Source of the DNA: Tetrapyrgos nigripes
Lineage: Eukaryota > Basidiomycota > Agaricomycetes > Agaricales > Campanellaceae
Reading direction: 5' to 3'
Assembly (NCBI GenBank): GCA_013368315.1
Contig: JAACJM010000239.1
Span: forward strand, 62,001-126,000
DNA length: 64,000 nucleotides
The position numbers and the translations under genes are program-made. The notes beneath the pieces are model-generated. The model had not been told where the DNA came from, ran no database searches, and was given only the letters and a program-made list of their open reading frames with translations. Below are positions 11,811 to 23,778 of the stretch, piece by piece; the first letter of the stretch is position 1; each line of letters begins with the position of its first letter.

Positions 11811-13843
11811 GCCATAGGAATCCAGAACTCGCAGTGAACAATCCAGGCTAAGAGACTCTGTAGAGTAGTACTCCGCGCATACGAAAAGCCCAAGTTAGAG
11901 AAGTAGCAGAGGGTCCAGCAACCACCATATGGTACAGCTTGATGCATGATCATCACAAGTACTCGGCGTTACCGTCTACTTACCGGCAGTTAGTCATTCA
12001 TGAATATGCATTTTGACCCGTTGCTCGTCGTCAGTACATCATACTACTTGAGGTTACCCGAAGCGGCCATCGTCGGTTGGTCGTCGGGTTTCAGACTGTT
12101 TCAGATATGTACAATGAAAGTAACACTCTTGAATAATACTATTCTACGGACCACTATAGTGGTGTGATCCTTCGATTTCCGAATGAACAGCGTTGCATAC
12201 TGTTCGTGATTGTTGTAGAAAGTGGGTTTTTGAGCGGTTTGGCACCAGCAAATTGTGTAACGTCATGCGTCACGCGCGGAAATTTTAGCGGAGGGCCTGA
12301 GCTCGTCGTTGACGGCGTCGGCGGGGGGTCAATGAGCAGCGACTGCGCTGAAACTTCGTAGGAACGTGGGTAGGGGGTAGGAGAGTAATAGTTATGAGTT
12401 TGAAGAGGATTGAGATCCAGTTTGGATGACGCGTAGAGATGACATGACATGGTCACATAGAACGGGAGAGACGGGAGAGACGACCGGTGCAGGTGGGGGT
12501 TCAGAAAGTTGAAACAGTACTGTACTTAATCCAGGTACTTAGGAGAATTCAAAGTCAGCTCAATACGAGTCAAAGACCCATACTTGGGGCTGACGACTTT
12601 CAGGTCCTCTGAAAGCCACAGGACAAAGTCATAGGAGAAGAACTCCTCGACATATGTGTTAAGACCTTGAGTGGTAAGCCGTGTCATAAAAGAAAAGGAA
12701 ACCTGAAACTGTATTGGAAACTGTATACTTCGTAAAAGTAAAAGTAAAAGTACATGTACAGCTGGAAAAAAAAAAGGGAAGAGGGAGAGAATCAATAGAA
12801 GTAAGAAAAGCTAGGCCTGTAGGGTGTGAAGAGGTGTAAATGCAGACAAGTATGTACGTACATACTCAGATAGTTCATTCTTCGGGTTCATCAGTCATTC
12901 CATACAAGTACAATTTTTGGGTCAACCTTGAAGAACGGGGTAAATATACTCTGTGAAGAGCGAAGAAAAGACTCGGGAGATTTGGAAGATGGGGATCAAG
13001 GAAAAATGGGAGCAAGGAAAAGATACGAAGAAGAGGACCGGAAGGGGTGCATAAGGACGAAGACAAGAAACAAGAAACGCTGGTGACACGTAAGTAAATA
13101 AGTCAGAACAAGAACACGTACACAAAAGACTACCCAACAAATGGCGAGCGACGAGCCGAGGAGCGAATATGTACAGTGTAGGTAGCGCGAGAACAGTGGC
13201 AAGAATGAAGGACAAGGGAGGAAGGGTGAACGGTGAACTGACAATGGAGAAGAGAGGAGAGAGGAAAGAGGAAGCTGTACAACAGTAGTAGTAACTCTTT
13301 TTAATCTCAAGTCCGAGTCCAAAGTGTAAAAGAGTCCACAAGGACCATATGTACGCGAAATATATGTATGTATGTAACATGTACCTGAACAAACAAACAG
13401 ACAGACAAGCGACCAAACGAGAGAGGGATTCCAAAACGAACGGGCAAAGCGTAAAGCGTTAACGACAGCACGAGGTATGACGGGAAGACGGCGGGAAACG
13501 GAAGATAGTGGACACGGAGGATGTAAGCCGACGAGGTATGATAAATAGATAGATAGATGACAGCACAGGATGAGAGTAAGACGGCGAGCTAAAAGTACAC
13601 ATGTAGGGTTAGGTACATTGGAGGAGTTGTTTTAGTTTTCCGAGGGAACGAGAACGAGAACGAATTCGAGGCTTCTCCTGGTCGTCAACTTGTATGGCTG
13701 TATGATTTTTGGATCTGATCTCTTTAGGTAGTAGACGCATCTAGACCTCTTCTATGGCAGACGAGGGATAGATAGACATATAATTTGGATGGTAGGGAAA
13801 CCGAGACCGAAACCGAAACCGAAACGGCACCGGTGCAGACATA
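11811..13843. other. intergenic, no gene recognised
   Basis: From about 12500 the plus strand is purine-rich (long minus-strand pyrimidine runs). This creates long open frames without codon or domain character. It probably includes the 3' flank of the PSP1-domain gene. Confidence 0.5.
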
Positions 13844-16800
13844 CTACTGGTCGAAACCACCCGCTCCCTGGAGTGACGCCATCCATATACGGTTTTGTAG
13901 AGCCTAGGTACAAACAACGTGGTCAGTATCCAATACTCAAAACATAGGGCAACAAAAAAAAAGAAAAATCAAGAAAATAAAAAAAAAAGTCGCAAAAGGA
14001 ACCCACCTAAACAACTCCCTAACCAACTCTCTAAAATCAATCCTCTTCTCAGCCACAAAATAAAACGTCAACTTTCTCCTATCCCACTGATACTCTGCAT
14101 CCACCACCTCCATCGGTAACTTTTTCGCTCTCACTTTACTCTGACACAACTGTAAAGCCTTTACCTCGTCTGCTACCTTTGCGCTTAACAAAGACGCTTC
14201 CGAAGGACCTGCTTTCCCATATATCTGTTTGGGGTTGATTTCTTTTTTGTGCCCGTGTCCAGATGCAGAGGTGGGAGACATGGGTGTATCGCCCCATGCG
14301 TTGGATTCGGAACCACCACCACCAATACCAACACTACCACCAGTGAGTCCTTGAGTCGCAGGACCTCCCCGTCCCTCCAACCACCTCTCAACCTCCTCAA
14401 CCGAAATCGAATCATTAACCACTCTACCCAAATCTCTCCCTCGATCAGCTTCTACGATCACGTAGTCTCCTACTTTGACTGGGTTCGTGTTCGCATTATT
14501 TGCGTGTCCGTTTTGTTCTCCTTCTCCCTGTCCTTGCCCGTGCCCGTGCCCGTGCCCGTGCCCATGTCCATGTCCCTGCGCCTCAGCCCTAACCATCTCA
14601 TTCCTCACACTATCCGTCAAATAAAACAAATCTGTCCTTCCAGCTTTAAACTCCACGATATACAACTGCCACGAAGGTGGGAGTGCTGAGAGGGGAAGAC
14701 CACGGCCTAGACCGTGTTCGTTTCCAGCTCCACCATGACCGGATTGACCAGGGGATTGAGTTTGGGAGTGACCGTGAGCTTGACCTTGTCCTTGACCTTG
14801 ACCAGGTCCAGGTCCATGCCCATGCCCATGTACATCCCCACCAAGACTAGCATTCGAAGCCCGTCTCCCTAAAAGATGAGGATGCTGTGGTTGTTGTTGG
14901 GGAGCATAAAACCCAGTTCCGGTTCCGGTTCCAGGTATCGGACCCTGATGTACATGCTGCTGGAACTGTTGAGGATGCTGGGGGTGTTGCTGGAATTGCT
15001 GGTGTGGATGCTGAGGATGCTGGAACGTCTGCTGAGGGTGTTGGTGGTGCTGTTGTTGTTGTTGTTGTTGGAACAACTGCTGATGTTGATGAGTAGGCGA
15101 CATCAATCCACCCATACCCATCCCAAACGTCGACATACCCCTCGTAGGCGATAGAGGTGACGAAGGCATCCCAGAGCCAGCATTTGACCCAGCTCGGGCA
15201 CGAGCAGCGTAGCTTGTTCCGTTTGCTGCGTTGGCTTGTTGTCCTTGCTGCTGCCCTTGCTGCACTTGCTGAGACTGAGACTGAGCTTGACCCTGCCCAG
15301 GCAACCCACTCGATACCTGTCCAGGACTACTTCCTTGTCCACTTCCCGCCCCACTCCCCGGTCCACTACCTGCACCACTCCCCGTCCCACTCGCACCAGT
15401 ACTATGATGCGAATGCACCGAATGTTCACTCGCCGAACCTCTCGAACCTCTCGATACCGTTCCTTCCCTTCCTTCCCTTCCAGGCATACCACTAGCATCT
15501 TCACCAGGTATAGACAACCCCAACGTAGACCCTGACCCAATAGCTCCAGGTCCAAGAGGACTCCTCGACAACGGGCATAAATCGGTAGACTTGAAGGTTG
15601 ACTGGTTATCCCCCCTCCCATACCCATACCCGAAGACGCACGTCCAGGAGACCCCGCACCACCACCACCACCAAATTGATCTCGTAAACCCATCCTTCCA
15701 AAGCTCACATTGAGGTTATTGAGATTGAGATTCCCAGCACCGACGAGGTCTTCGTCTGAGAGCATTAGACCACCACCACCACCACTTCCTCCTCCTCCTC
15801 CGCCGCCGCCGCCGCCGCCACCACCGTTACCCCCCAGAGTACCACCAAATCCAGATCCAGATCCAAAAGCACCACCAATCCCAATCCCAGGGATACTAGG
15901 TCTTCTCATATCCCTCCCTGCGTTCCCACCAATAGGTCCAGTCCCAGTCCCAGTCCCAGTCCCATGCTGCGACCCATCATCCCACTCATCATCAACAGCA
16001 CTCCCCAACCCAAACCCACTCAACGTTCTCAATGTCTTTGGGTGTCCAGTCCCTCCTGCACCTCCTCCTCCTCCTCCTGCACCACCTACACCCAACCCCC
16101 CTCCCAACCCAGTCCCACCAACCCCCCCAGGCAACACACTAACACTATGCCTCCGACTCGTCGCCCCACTACCTCCACCATCTGACATAAACCCTCCCCC
16201 AGCTGTACCCGTACCACCTTCATGTCCCCCCCTCGCCCCACCACCTACACCTACACCTACACCCACACCCACACTCCCCAACCCCAACGCACCATACCCC
16301 GAATTAGACGATGATCGTCCTCCACCCAATCCAGTAGTAGCAGTAGTAGTAGTAGTAGACCCATACCCACCCCCACCTCCATATATACTCGCATACCCCC
16401 CTGCTCCTCCTCCTCCAGCAGCACCACCAATATGTCCATACCTCACCCCAAGGATATCTTGCAACCCCGTCCCTGTCCCCGTACCCGTTTGAGAAACATC
16501 ATCAAAGAGAATTTGACCGACGTCTCGGACGAATGGGGACATGTTTGATTGGTCTTGGGAGGATCTGTTTTTTCGTGGAGGTGTCGTCGTTGTTTTCGTG
16601 TTGGTGTAGGTGTGGAGGTTGTGGAGACGAAGGGAAAAGTAGTAGTGAAAAGCGCAAGTCGGAAACCGAAACGGAAGGTAGAACCAGAAGTAGAACCAAA
16701 TCCGAAAAAACGGGACGGGGACGGGCACAGTAACAGTACCAATAAACAACAACAAGGAAGAAGGAAGAATCAATCACCCCAGACATATAAATAAATTAAA

Positions 16801-18942
16801 GTTTGAGTCGTGTGCGAGTGCAAAAGAAAGGGTCATGGGTCATATGAGGAGAGACGGAGACGGAGATGTGTAGAATAGACCCGGATGTACAAAATAAATA
16901 AGTGATGAGATGATGAGGAATGAAAAGGGAAAAGAAAGACAAATGAATGAAGAAACGGATGAATGGATAAATGAATAAGGAATGGAAGGATTGGCGCGGC
17001 GGGACCGTAATATGTATGTACAACAGAACACGAGGTCACCAAACCCAAAACGATGGATGGGCACGATGACATTGGTGAAAGACAGGGAGACAGGGGACAG
17101 GGACAGGGGGTAGACATTTAGGTATGTGGAAGGTGGAAGGACGAAAAACAAAAAACAAAAAACAAAGGAAAAAGAAATGAATGAATGAAGTAACGAGACC
17201 AAACCAGACCAGACCAGACCAGACCAGTGAGAACACGAGAACACGATACCCAAAACGATGGATGTAATACATAAATAGCACCAAGAGAGAAAGGTACAAA
17301 GAAGAGAAGGAATAGACAAGTATAGCATAGTAGGAATCGGATTGACGTTTTCATGTCGAAACACCAAATAAAAACGAGCCAATCCGAGATATGAGGTTTG
17401 AGGAAAAGGCGGAGGGATAGCAAGCAACCAGACGACCAAAAAAGAGACGGGCCCAAATAACGGTCATGATCATGATGAGGATTGCATCCGACAAGACCAG
17501 AGCAGAGCAGACGAGTAGAATAGGAGTAGGACAATGGACACGGAACAAAGAATGAAATGACAGTGCCAAGCAAAACCCCGAGTCATCACATCACATCATG
17601 CAGCGGCCAGCACACGACACGACATTACAAAAAAATCAATGTCAGTGTCAGTCGAAACAGGAATAGGAAGCAGGAAATAGTATACAATGTCAGAAGCGAC
17701 AACACGGAGAGATCCGAAAAACAAGAAGAGAGAGGGGATGGAAAGAACAGCAAATCCAGAATGAGAATGATAGAAAGAACAGAAAGGCCAGAAGCCGAAC
17801 CAAGGAGATCAGCGCGGTTGGACACGGTCACGTACAATTGGGAGTCGGCCGGGGCGAGGTGAGAGACCAGGTGAGGTGGGCCCAGGTGAGGTGAGGTGGT
17901 GATGCGAGAAGACATGGATGGGGTAGCATATAGTCGGCCGACGAGAAGGGATTAGACGCGCCAGACACGTGTAGATGAGACATGTAGGGAGAAACCACGG
18001 AGATGACACAGCGACGTGGCGAGACCAAAGGAGGACAGAGGGATAGATGAAGAAAAGAAACCAAGCACGGTCAACAAAAAAACTCGTCTCAAAACAGTGT
18101 TGTTAGATAGTGACTAACCTCCCAGGTGGTTTAATATCACCAAACCTCCCTCCACCCATGCCCATAGCTCCACTCAAATACCCTTCATCCCCATTCCAGC
18201 TTGAGATTGCCGAGCCATATCCACCATATCCTCCACCACCGCCAGCACCGCCATACGAAGCTCCAGCGCCAATAGGAAGAGGTCTAGCCACAGTAGCGGT
18301 GGCCAAACTCTGGCTTCTGCTTCTAGACAAATCCGGAGCATAGGTCCTACCACGCGACATGGGGTTTGCTGGTGTAGACAACATCGACGGGGAGATACTC
18401 GACGAGAGTGAGGGTGGCAGACGACCACCACCAATAGGACGCGGAGGATTATAAGACGAAGGCTCAGTCCCAAAAGTCTCATCATCATAACCACCGTCGT
18501 CGTATGCCGAGGCAGTCAGCCTCCCGATCATCGCACTAGGATCATCGGCTAGTTCCTCTGACTCGTCGTCTTCGAAGGTGGAAGCAAACTGGCGATCTCG
18601 CATGGCCGAGGCAAAGTAGGACGAGGAAGTGGATGCGGAGGAGGGTTGATGGGAGAAGGACGCGCTGCGGGAGGACATGGGGACTGGGATGCCCCCTACG
18701 GGCTGGATTGGGGAGAGGAGACGGTGCTGGGATGACCAGGGACTTCTGGAGGGAATGGTGGGCGATGAGAGAAAGGGCTGGTCTGAGGAGGAGCGGGGTG
18801 GCTGGGAAGCGGCTCGTTGATGAGGGATATTGGAAGGGTCGGTGAAACGGTTTGTTCTGTCGTCATCGTGTGGTAGTTGCTGGTGCTGAGACTGCTGCAA
18901 CGCAGCCCCACCCAGCTTGTCCAGATGCTGAAACGTCGCCAG
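13844..18942 (-). CDS. PSP1 C-terminal-domain protein (low-complexity N-terminus)
   Basis: A large gene ending in a PSP1 domain, as in yeast Psp1, a cytoplasmic RNA/translation-linked protein. Diagnostic blocks are WQLYIVEFKAGRTDLFYLTD (about 14650), VGDYVIVEADRGRDLG (about 14460), KALQLCQSKVRAKKLPMEVVDAEYQWDRR region (about 14110) and FVAEKRIDFRELVRELF, then RIWMASLQGAGGFDQ and a stop at 13844. Exons inferred: 18942-18111, about 16570-15650, 15597-14012, and about 13905-13844. The middle is extremely Gly-, Gln/His- and Pro-rich. The N-terminal exon (STLATFQHLDKLGG..., SPWSSQHRLLSP...) is joined on composition only, across an unusually long 1.5-kb gap; it could instead be a separate gene. The 5' start was not found. 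The last exon reads LYKT and RIWM in different frames, so either one base is missing or the splice differs. Confidence 0.72.
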
Positions 18943-20126
18943 CGTTGACTGCAGCTGGTCAGAGCATGAAACATACGAAATACAAGAAAAACATACGAAG
19001 AAAAAGAAAAAACTCTAGAGATGTCTAGTGGTGGTCAGAGTCTATGAATTCGATGTCGCTCAGCGGCGGTCAACCGTGCGAGTTCCAGAACTACGCACCA
19101 GCTGACCCCGCTAGATCTCCGTCACATGGCGGTCTCAATTTCATCTCTCCGTTCTACAGGCGATTTCACTTCCCCCCGCTGCTGTGCTTCTATCTCAAAT
19201 AACTTGCCCTCTGACCTAAATTCTATCTCCCCTCGGACGGTTCCCATTCGGATACTTGACGAATGCGGCACCGTAGCACCACCTGACTGTAATGTGCTGT
19301 GCACCCCGCAAGTATGTCTAACGCCAACAGTCACGATGTACACCAAGCTCAAAGGGTCTATCTACACGGTGGCTCCGTTCGCTTTCAAAGCTTTGACGTC
19401 GACGACCCGACGACCACGAAGCGGTTTCTCAACGGTTTCTTTCGCAATTTATCCATCTTGAAAAGACGCAGTTCTCTCGTCCCACCACTTGCCCCACTTT
19501 GAACTTGGCACTAGGGTCCTAAGACACCCACGATGTCGACTTACTAGTATGCATACTATGCACTACATACGAAGAGTTGTGATCGCCGTCATGGTCATCG
19601 TTGCGGTTCCTGACATCCTGGGACACTGCACCTTTCACTAAGTACTATAGCTACATGCGCACGCATACGGCGTATGTAGGACTGCTACATACCTTACCTA
19701 CAGGTCACAAGTGTCAAGTTACGCTAGTAGTCATCTTGGGACACTGCTTTGACTTTCACCTACTACCCACTAGTACAGGTCACAAGTGTCAAGTTACGCT
19801 AGTAGTAGCAAATGACGACCCTGCAACATTCAAGAACGACGACGTACGTCGTCTTCTATCGTTTCAAGTTTCATACTGGCAGTAAATAGACATGAAGAAG
19901 TTGAGAACTGTATCCGTATAAATGATAAATGATTTGCCCTATACGTATACAGTACTTACGGTTGAAACTTTAATCGTTTATCCGCATCGTCTAGCCTTCG
20001 TCAGCGCTCATCCTCTACTAGTATCTCTTCTACCCCTAGTAAGCTTCATTAAAATTAAGCTTCCCTCTCACTCATTCCTTCCTCAAATCCATACTCTTGT
20101 TCATCTCCCTCTCATATTCCCTCATC
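18943..20126. other. intergenic; probable 5' region of the PSP1-domain gene
   Basis: A minus-strand frame at 19122-19352 could be a 5' exon but has no recognisable sequence. At 19697-19806 a direct repeat ACAGGTCACAAGTGTCAAGT, with flanks extending it to about 33 bp, occurs twice 74 bp apart. It is linked to a repeated GGGACACTGC motif. Confidence 0.45.
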
Positions 20127-20229
20127 GGGGGTATAGCTCAGCTGGGAGAGCAGCAGACTGAAGGTTTTCTAAATCAGGACACTTTCCCAAGCATTCTGAA
20201 GGTCCCGCGTTCGATCCGCGGTACCCCCA
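20127..20229 (+). tRNA. tRNA-Phe (GAA), intron-containing, copy 1
   Basis: The acceptor GGGGGTA pairs with TACCCCC. The D-arm is GCTC/GAGC, anticodon GAA lies at 20160-20162, and the T-arm is CCGCG-TTCGATC-CGCGG. An intron of about 30 nt (20164-20193) follows position 37, the canonical site for nuclear tRNA introns; the mature length is 73 nt. First of four tandem copies. Confidence 0.95.
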
Positions 20230-20628
20230 TGGTCGAAGTCATTTAAGACCTTTAAGCTTTTTGTTTGTCGGGGGGTGTATGGATGTATCTTACTTTACTA
20301 GCCTGCGTCAGAGTCTCTCTACCAAGACTACTTACCGTCTAATAAATTCAATATGTACGTATCTAACTAAGATGCTGTTTCTCGCAGAAGCAGATGCACA
20401 TACCCACCACCCCTATTCACTAGGTTCTTTGAAATTCCCGTTTTCGCGCTCATCATTTCAGGTTCATCTCATTTTGCTTCCAATCTCTCGTCAGCCTCAT
20501 CTCATCTCACCCCATCCTGTTTCTGTTTCAAGTTGTTTCTTCAAGTTTCAGTCCACACATGTTACCTTACCTCATTCATCTTCTCCTCTTTAACCTCTAC
20601 TACCCTCTTACCATGACACACTTATATC

Positions 20629-20730
20629 GGGGGTATAGCTCAGCTGGGAGAGCAGCAGACTGAAGGTTTTCCAACCAGGAAACTTGTCGAGTCATTCTGA
20701 AGGTCCCGCGTTCGATCCGCGGTACCCCCA
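20629..20730 (+). tRNA. tRNA-Phe (GAA), intron-containing, copy 2
   Basis: The exons are identical to copy 1. The anticodon is at 20662-20664 and the intron of about 29 nt at 20666-20694 differs in sequence from copy 1. Downstream flanks of copies 1 and 2 (TTTTTGTTTGTCGGGG, AATAAATTCAAT, CACATACCCACCACCCCT) match, showing a tandem duplication of about 0.5 kb. Confidence 0.95.
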
Positions 20731-21213
20731 TGTCGACTGTCGATCATATGGATGTGCTTTTTGTTTGTCGGGGTGTGATCATGAGTGAGTGAGTGTGGAA
20801 AACTGATTTAAAAAAGCCAGAGGATGTATCTTATTTTATCGGCTTATTGGCCTTATTAGACAGCTCTCTCTCTCTCTATCAGGACCACTTACTGTACTTT
20901 TTAATAAATTCAATGTGTACTTAAGATGCTCTAACAAGGTTCTTCTCGCAGGAGCAATATGCATATTATGCACATACCCACCACCCCTGGGCCCTATTCC
21001 CCAAGCTTTCCACTTTCGCGCTCGTCATTATATATATATATATGTTTTTCAAAATTCAGTTGCCGTCTCTAGATCTCAAATACTTACAACTTGTTTCTTT
21101 CATTCAGTCCATGTGAACTGAGACAGTACACATTCCTTCATTTCCTTATCTTATCTTACCTTACCTCCTTCATCTTCCCCCGTTTACCCTCTACCATGTA
21201 GAGCATTTACATT

Positions 21214-22007
21214 GGGGGTATCGCTCAGCTGGGAGAGCAGCAGACTGAAGGCTTTCCGGGTTAGGAAACTTTCCGAGTTATTACAGCTATTTCAAGTACA
21301 TAAGGCGCGACCAGTTTTTTTTTCCCGCGCGTCTGGAAACCCTCCGGCCCAACCTTCCGAGTACTCTAAAATTCTACATGGCCACGAGAGCAGTTCTTTT
21401 TAATACCAGGACCTACCTATTGATACACGCTGTCCAAATGTGCAAGAATCGTTTTAAAATCTATAGAATTGAGGGCGATAGAGCCTGCAGAAGATTGGGC
21501 TCGGAAGATTTTTGCAGTGTTCTCCTTAAGGTTTAAGGCTTTAACGCTTAAGATTTGAGCCTTAAAAATATACGAACACCTTTAAGGCCTTAAGCTTGAG
21601 CTTAAAGATCTCAGCTAGATCTCGGCTAAGTGTCGGCGGGTGGTTGGGAGGAGTGAAGGTGGTTCTTCTAGCTGGGAGCGCTCACATTCACGTGGAAATC
21701 ATCTATGAAGCATTCCGGTGAAGAGATATGTGTACTCTATCACTGATAAATTAGCATAAATAATTTCTGATGGACCCTCTGTCTCACCAACAGCTTTGAC
21801 CTCTTAAGCCTTTAACCTAGCCCTTAAATTTAAGGGCTTAAGGCCTTTAAGGCTTAAAGATTCTCAGACCCCCATTTAAAGCCTTAAAGGGGAACACTGG
21901 ATTTTTGACAGATTTTGACGCGCGTGAAAAAATTGGGTCGCGCCTTATGTACTTGAAATAGCTGTAACTTATTCTGAAGGTCCCGCGTTCGATCCGCGGT
22001 ACCCCCA
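21214..22007 (+). tRNA. tRNA-Phe (GAA) copy 3, intron invaded by a transposable element
   Basis: The 5' half at 21214-21250 and the 3' half ending at 22007 match the other copies, apart from TC instead of TA just after the acceptor. Anticodon GAA is at 21247-21249. The intron sequence starts GCTTTCCGGG and is interrupted by a 0.68-kb inverted-repeat element, making an intron of about 720 nt. Both exons are otherwise intact. Whether such a long intron can be spliced, or RNA polymerase III can read through it, is unknown; it is probably silent. Confidence 0.8.
21284..21964. mobile_element. TIR element inserted in a tRNA-Phe intron
   Basis: The ends CAGCTATTTCAAGTACATAA and their reverse complement are perfect for about 30 bp, continuing through GGCGCGACC. 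TA is present on both sides (21282-21283 and 21965-21966), which suggests Tc1/mariner-type targeting. A 3-bp TTA duplication is an alternative reading. The interior has many TTAAGGC/GCCTTAA words and no transposase, so this is a non-autonomous element. Confidence 0.75.
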
Positions 22008-22114
22008 TGATACACTCACTCCCTCTGTTATGTTTTTGGCCAGAGTGCGTTAAAAGTTTAACTGACGCCGAGAATTTTTGAGGAATGTTAATCAAGTGTC
22101 GACGCAGATCAAAC

Positions 22115-23260
22115 TGCCCACTGAAATACCTTGAAAATACTTCCGCTTCCTAGTTCTCGATCGATCGATCGATCACTTCGGTAGTACCTGCGGTACCGCC
22201 GATCACTGTCCAATGTACGCCCAACATCCAACATCCAACATCCCCTCCTCTCTCCTCTCCTTTGCCTCCCATTCCGTGTATCCCTTTTCTTCCGATCGAT
22301 AGACACTGGCTTTGCTTGGTATCATTCATCGTTTAGCATGGGGGTATAGCTCAGCTGGGAGAGCAGCAGACTGAAGTTTCTGAGATCCTGCCCGTGCACA
22401 TAACTCTTTCTGAAGGTCCCGCGTTCGATCCGCGGTACCCCCATAGATGAATTGCCATGTGCCACACTTTTGCTTTTGCTTTCTCTTTCTGATGTTTTCG
22501 TATCTTACCTTTACCTATTTTAATTTGAAATTCCCGCCTCTTTCCCTTTCCCTTTCCCTTTTCAAATACTTAAATTTGAATTTCCCGCCGATCATGATCA
22601 CTCCCACCTGATGTCTGTCGGATGTATTCCTGAATCCTTCTTCTCGTGCTCAGGCCTGCTCAGGCCTCAGTCAAGCTCTTTAGCTATAACATGTCATGGG
22701 TAGGTATACCATATAGTCTCTCTGTATGATTGCTCAATATGCAAGACCCGCGTTCCGACTCGGTGAACCCCCCCATTACCAAGAACCAACCCCTAATGAT
22801 TCACCATCATCATAGGATCCGGATGAGTGAGAAGTTTTTAGGTTTTGTTACACTCCAGGGCATAGCGAGCATGTTTAATCTTGCATAAAGTTGTACTCTG
22901 TTTCTGATTTATATATATTATCTGGGAGTAAATTTGAATAAGTACAGCTCAGCTAACGCTAGAAGGGCAGCAGGCATCGAAAATTGAAATCCCTGACTGC
23001 TTTCGCTAGTAGTCGCTCGCATAAGTATTTCGTATTTTAACTCAAAACTGTCGGTCAGAGTAGGCCATTCCGGCAAAACCCGCTCAGGCTTGTCCTCTTA
23101 CTATCATCATCATGTCGCCTTTACACAGTGAGACTGAGTGACAGGGTCGTTGACTCGTTGCAATTGCAACGGCGATTTCATGATTCATCAGGCTGAACGA
23201 AACAAGGTGTGTCATCGATCTTCTTCAACACTTGGTGACCTGAAATGTTTACAATGTTTA
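22115..23260 (+). repeat. tRNA-flanking unit R1
   Basis: This unit includes the tRNA-Phe copy 4 upstream region (TACTTCCGCTTCCTAG, CGATCACTTCGGTA, CATCCAACATCC), the tRNA itself, and about 800 bp downstream. It repeats in the same orientation at 39270-40270 (R3). Its downstream part also repeats at 27619-33760 (R2). The tail holds two tRNA-like relics: GACCCGCGTTCCGACTCGGTGAACCCCCC near 22745, and CAGCTCAGCTAACGCTAG..GGCAGCAGG near 22945. Confidence 0.8.
22340..22443 (+). tRNA. tRNA-Phe (GAA), intron-containing, copy 4
   Basis: The exons are the same as copies 1 and 2. The anticodon is at 22373-22375. The intron of about 31 nt (22377-22407) is unrelated in sequence to those of copies 1-3. 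This copy lies in unit R1, whose other flanks differ from those of copies 1-3, so it belongs to a different duplication history. Confidence 0.95.
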
Positions 23261-23731
23261 CAAATTGATATTCACCTACGTGGCTACGCCTAAAAAACTA
23301 GACTAAGGTGAAGAGTAAAAAGGGATAATAAAGGTAGAGAATACGGACTCAAAGGAATATAAGTGGTGAGGGGTGCAAAGGAGCATGAGCGGAGGGATAG
23401 ATATATACATGGTGAACGGGATAATAACAAACGGTAGTAGTAATAGAGGTAAGGTGCAGATGGCATGGGGGGCAAGAGGATACATGAAGCACTTTGAGAT
23501 AGGTACAAATGACGAGGAAAGTGGGAAGGTTTGTGGCATGGGAACTATAAGGGACAATGGGTAAAGATTGGGGAAGATTGGGAAAAGGTGTGACGGATTT
23601 TTGGGTTTTTGGGATTGCTGGCGGTAACGACTCGCGGTTGTTGATGTTCTAGGATATCAGACAAGGCTGAATGTCGACTAGAGTAGCAGGCAAACGCAGA
23701 AGAGCTGCAAGTGATGTAGCGGCGAACTGTG
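23261..23731. other. intergenic, no gene recognised
   Basis: The stretch between unit R1 and the left arm of the F-box inverted duplication. It is purine-rich on the plus strand without supported exons. Confidence 0.45.
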
Positions 23732-23778
23732 CTTGTCGCTGCACTGGACTGCCTATCCATCTGGCTAGACGAAGCCGA

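Noticed and set aside
12922..13434. Minus-strand frame of 170 codons
   Set aside because: Same pyrimidine-rich bias, no recognisable motif, and overlapping open frames on the same strand.
15710..16492. Long plus-strand proline-rich open frame
   Set aside because: It is the antisense of the Gly-rich exon of the minus-strand PSP1-domain gene; GGN codons read backwards give Pro runs.
16840..17573. Several overlapping minus-strand frames of 90-200 codons
   Set aside because: They lie in a pyrimidine-rich stretch where all frames stay open. Composition is Phe/Ser/Leu-rich and no domain or splice logic connects them.
21847..22095. Minus-strand frame across the end of the tRNA-inserted element
   Set aside because: It runs from the element through a tRNA exon into flanking DNA, so it cannot be a transposon gene.
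20127..22443. Regularly spaced repeats that might suggest a CRISPR array
   Set aside because: The repeats are tRNA genes with full cloverleaf structure in a eukaryotic genome, and spacing is uneven.
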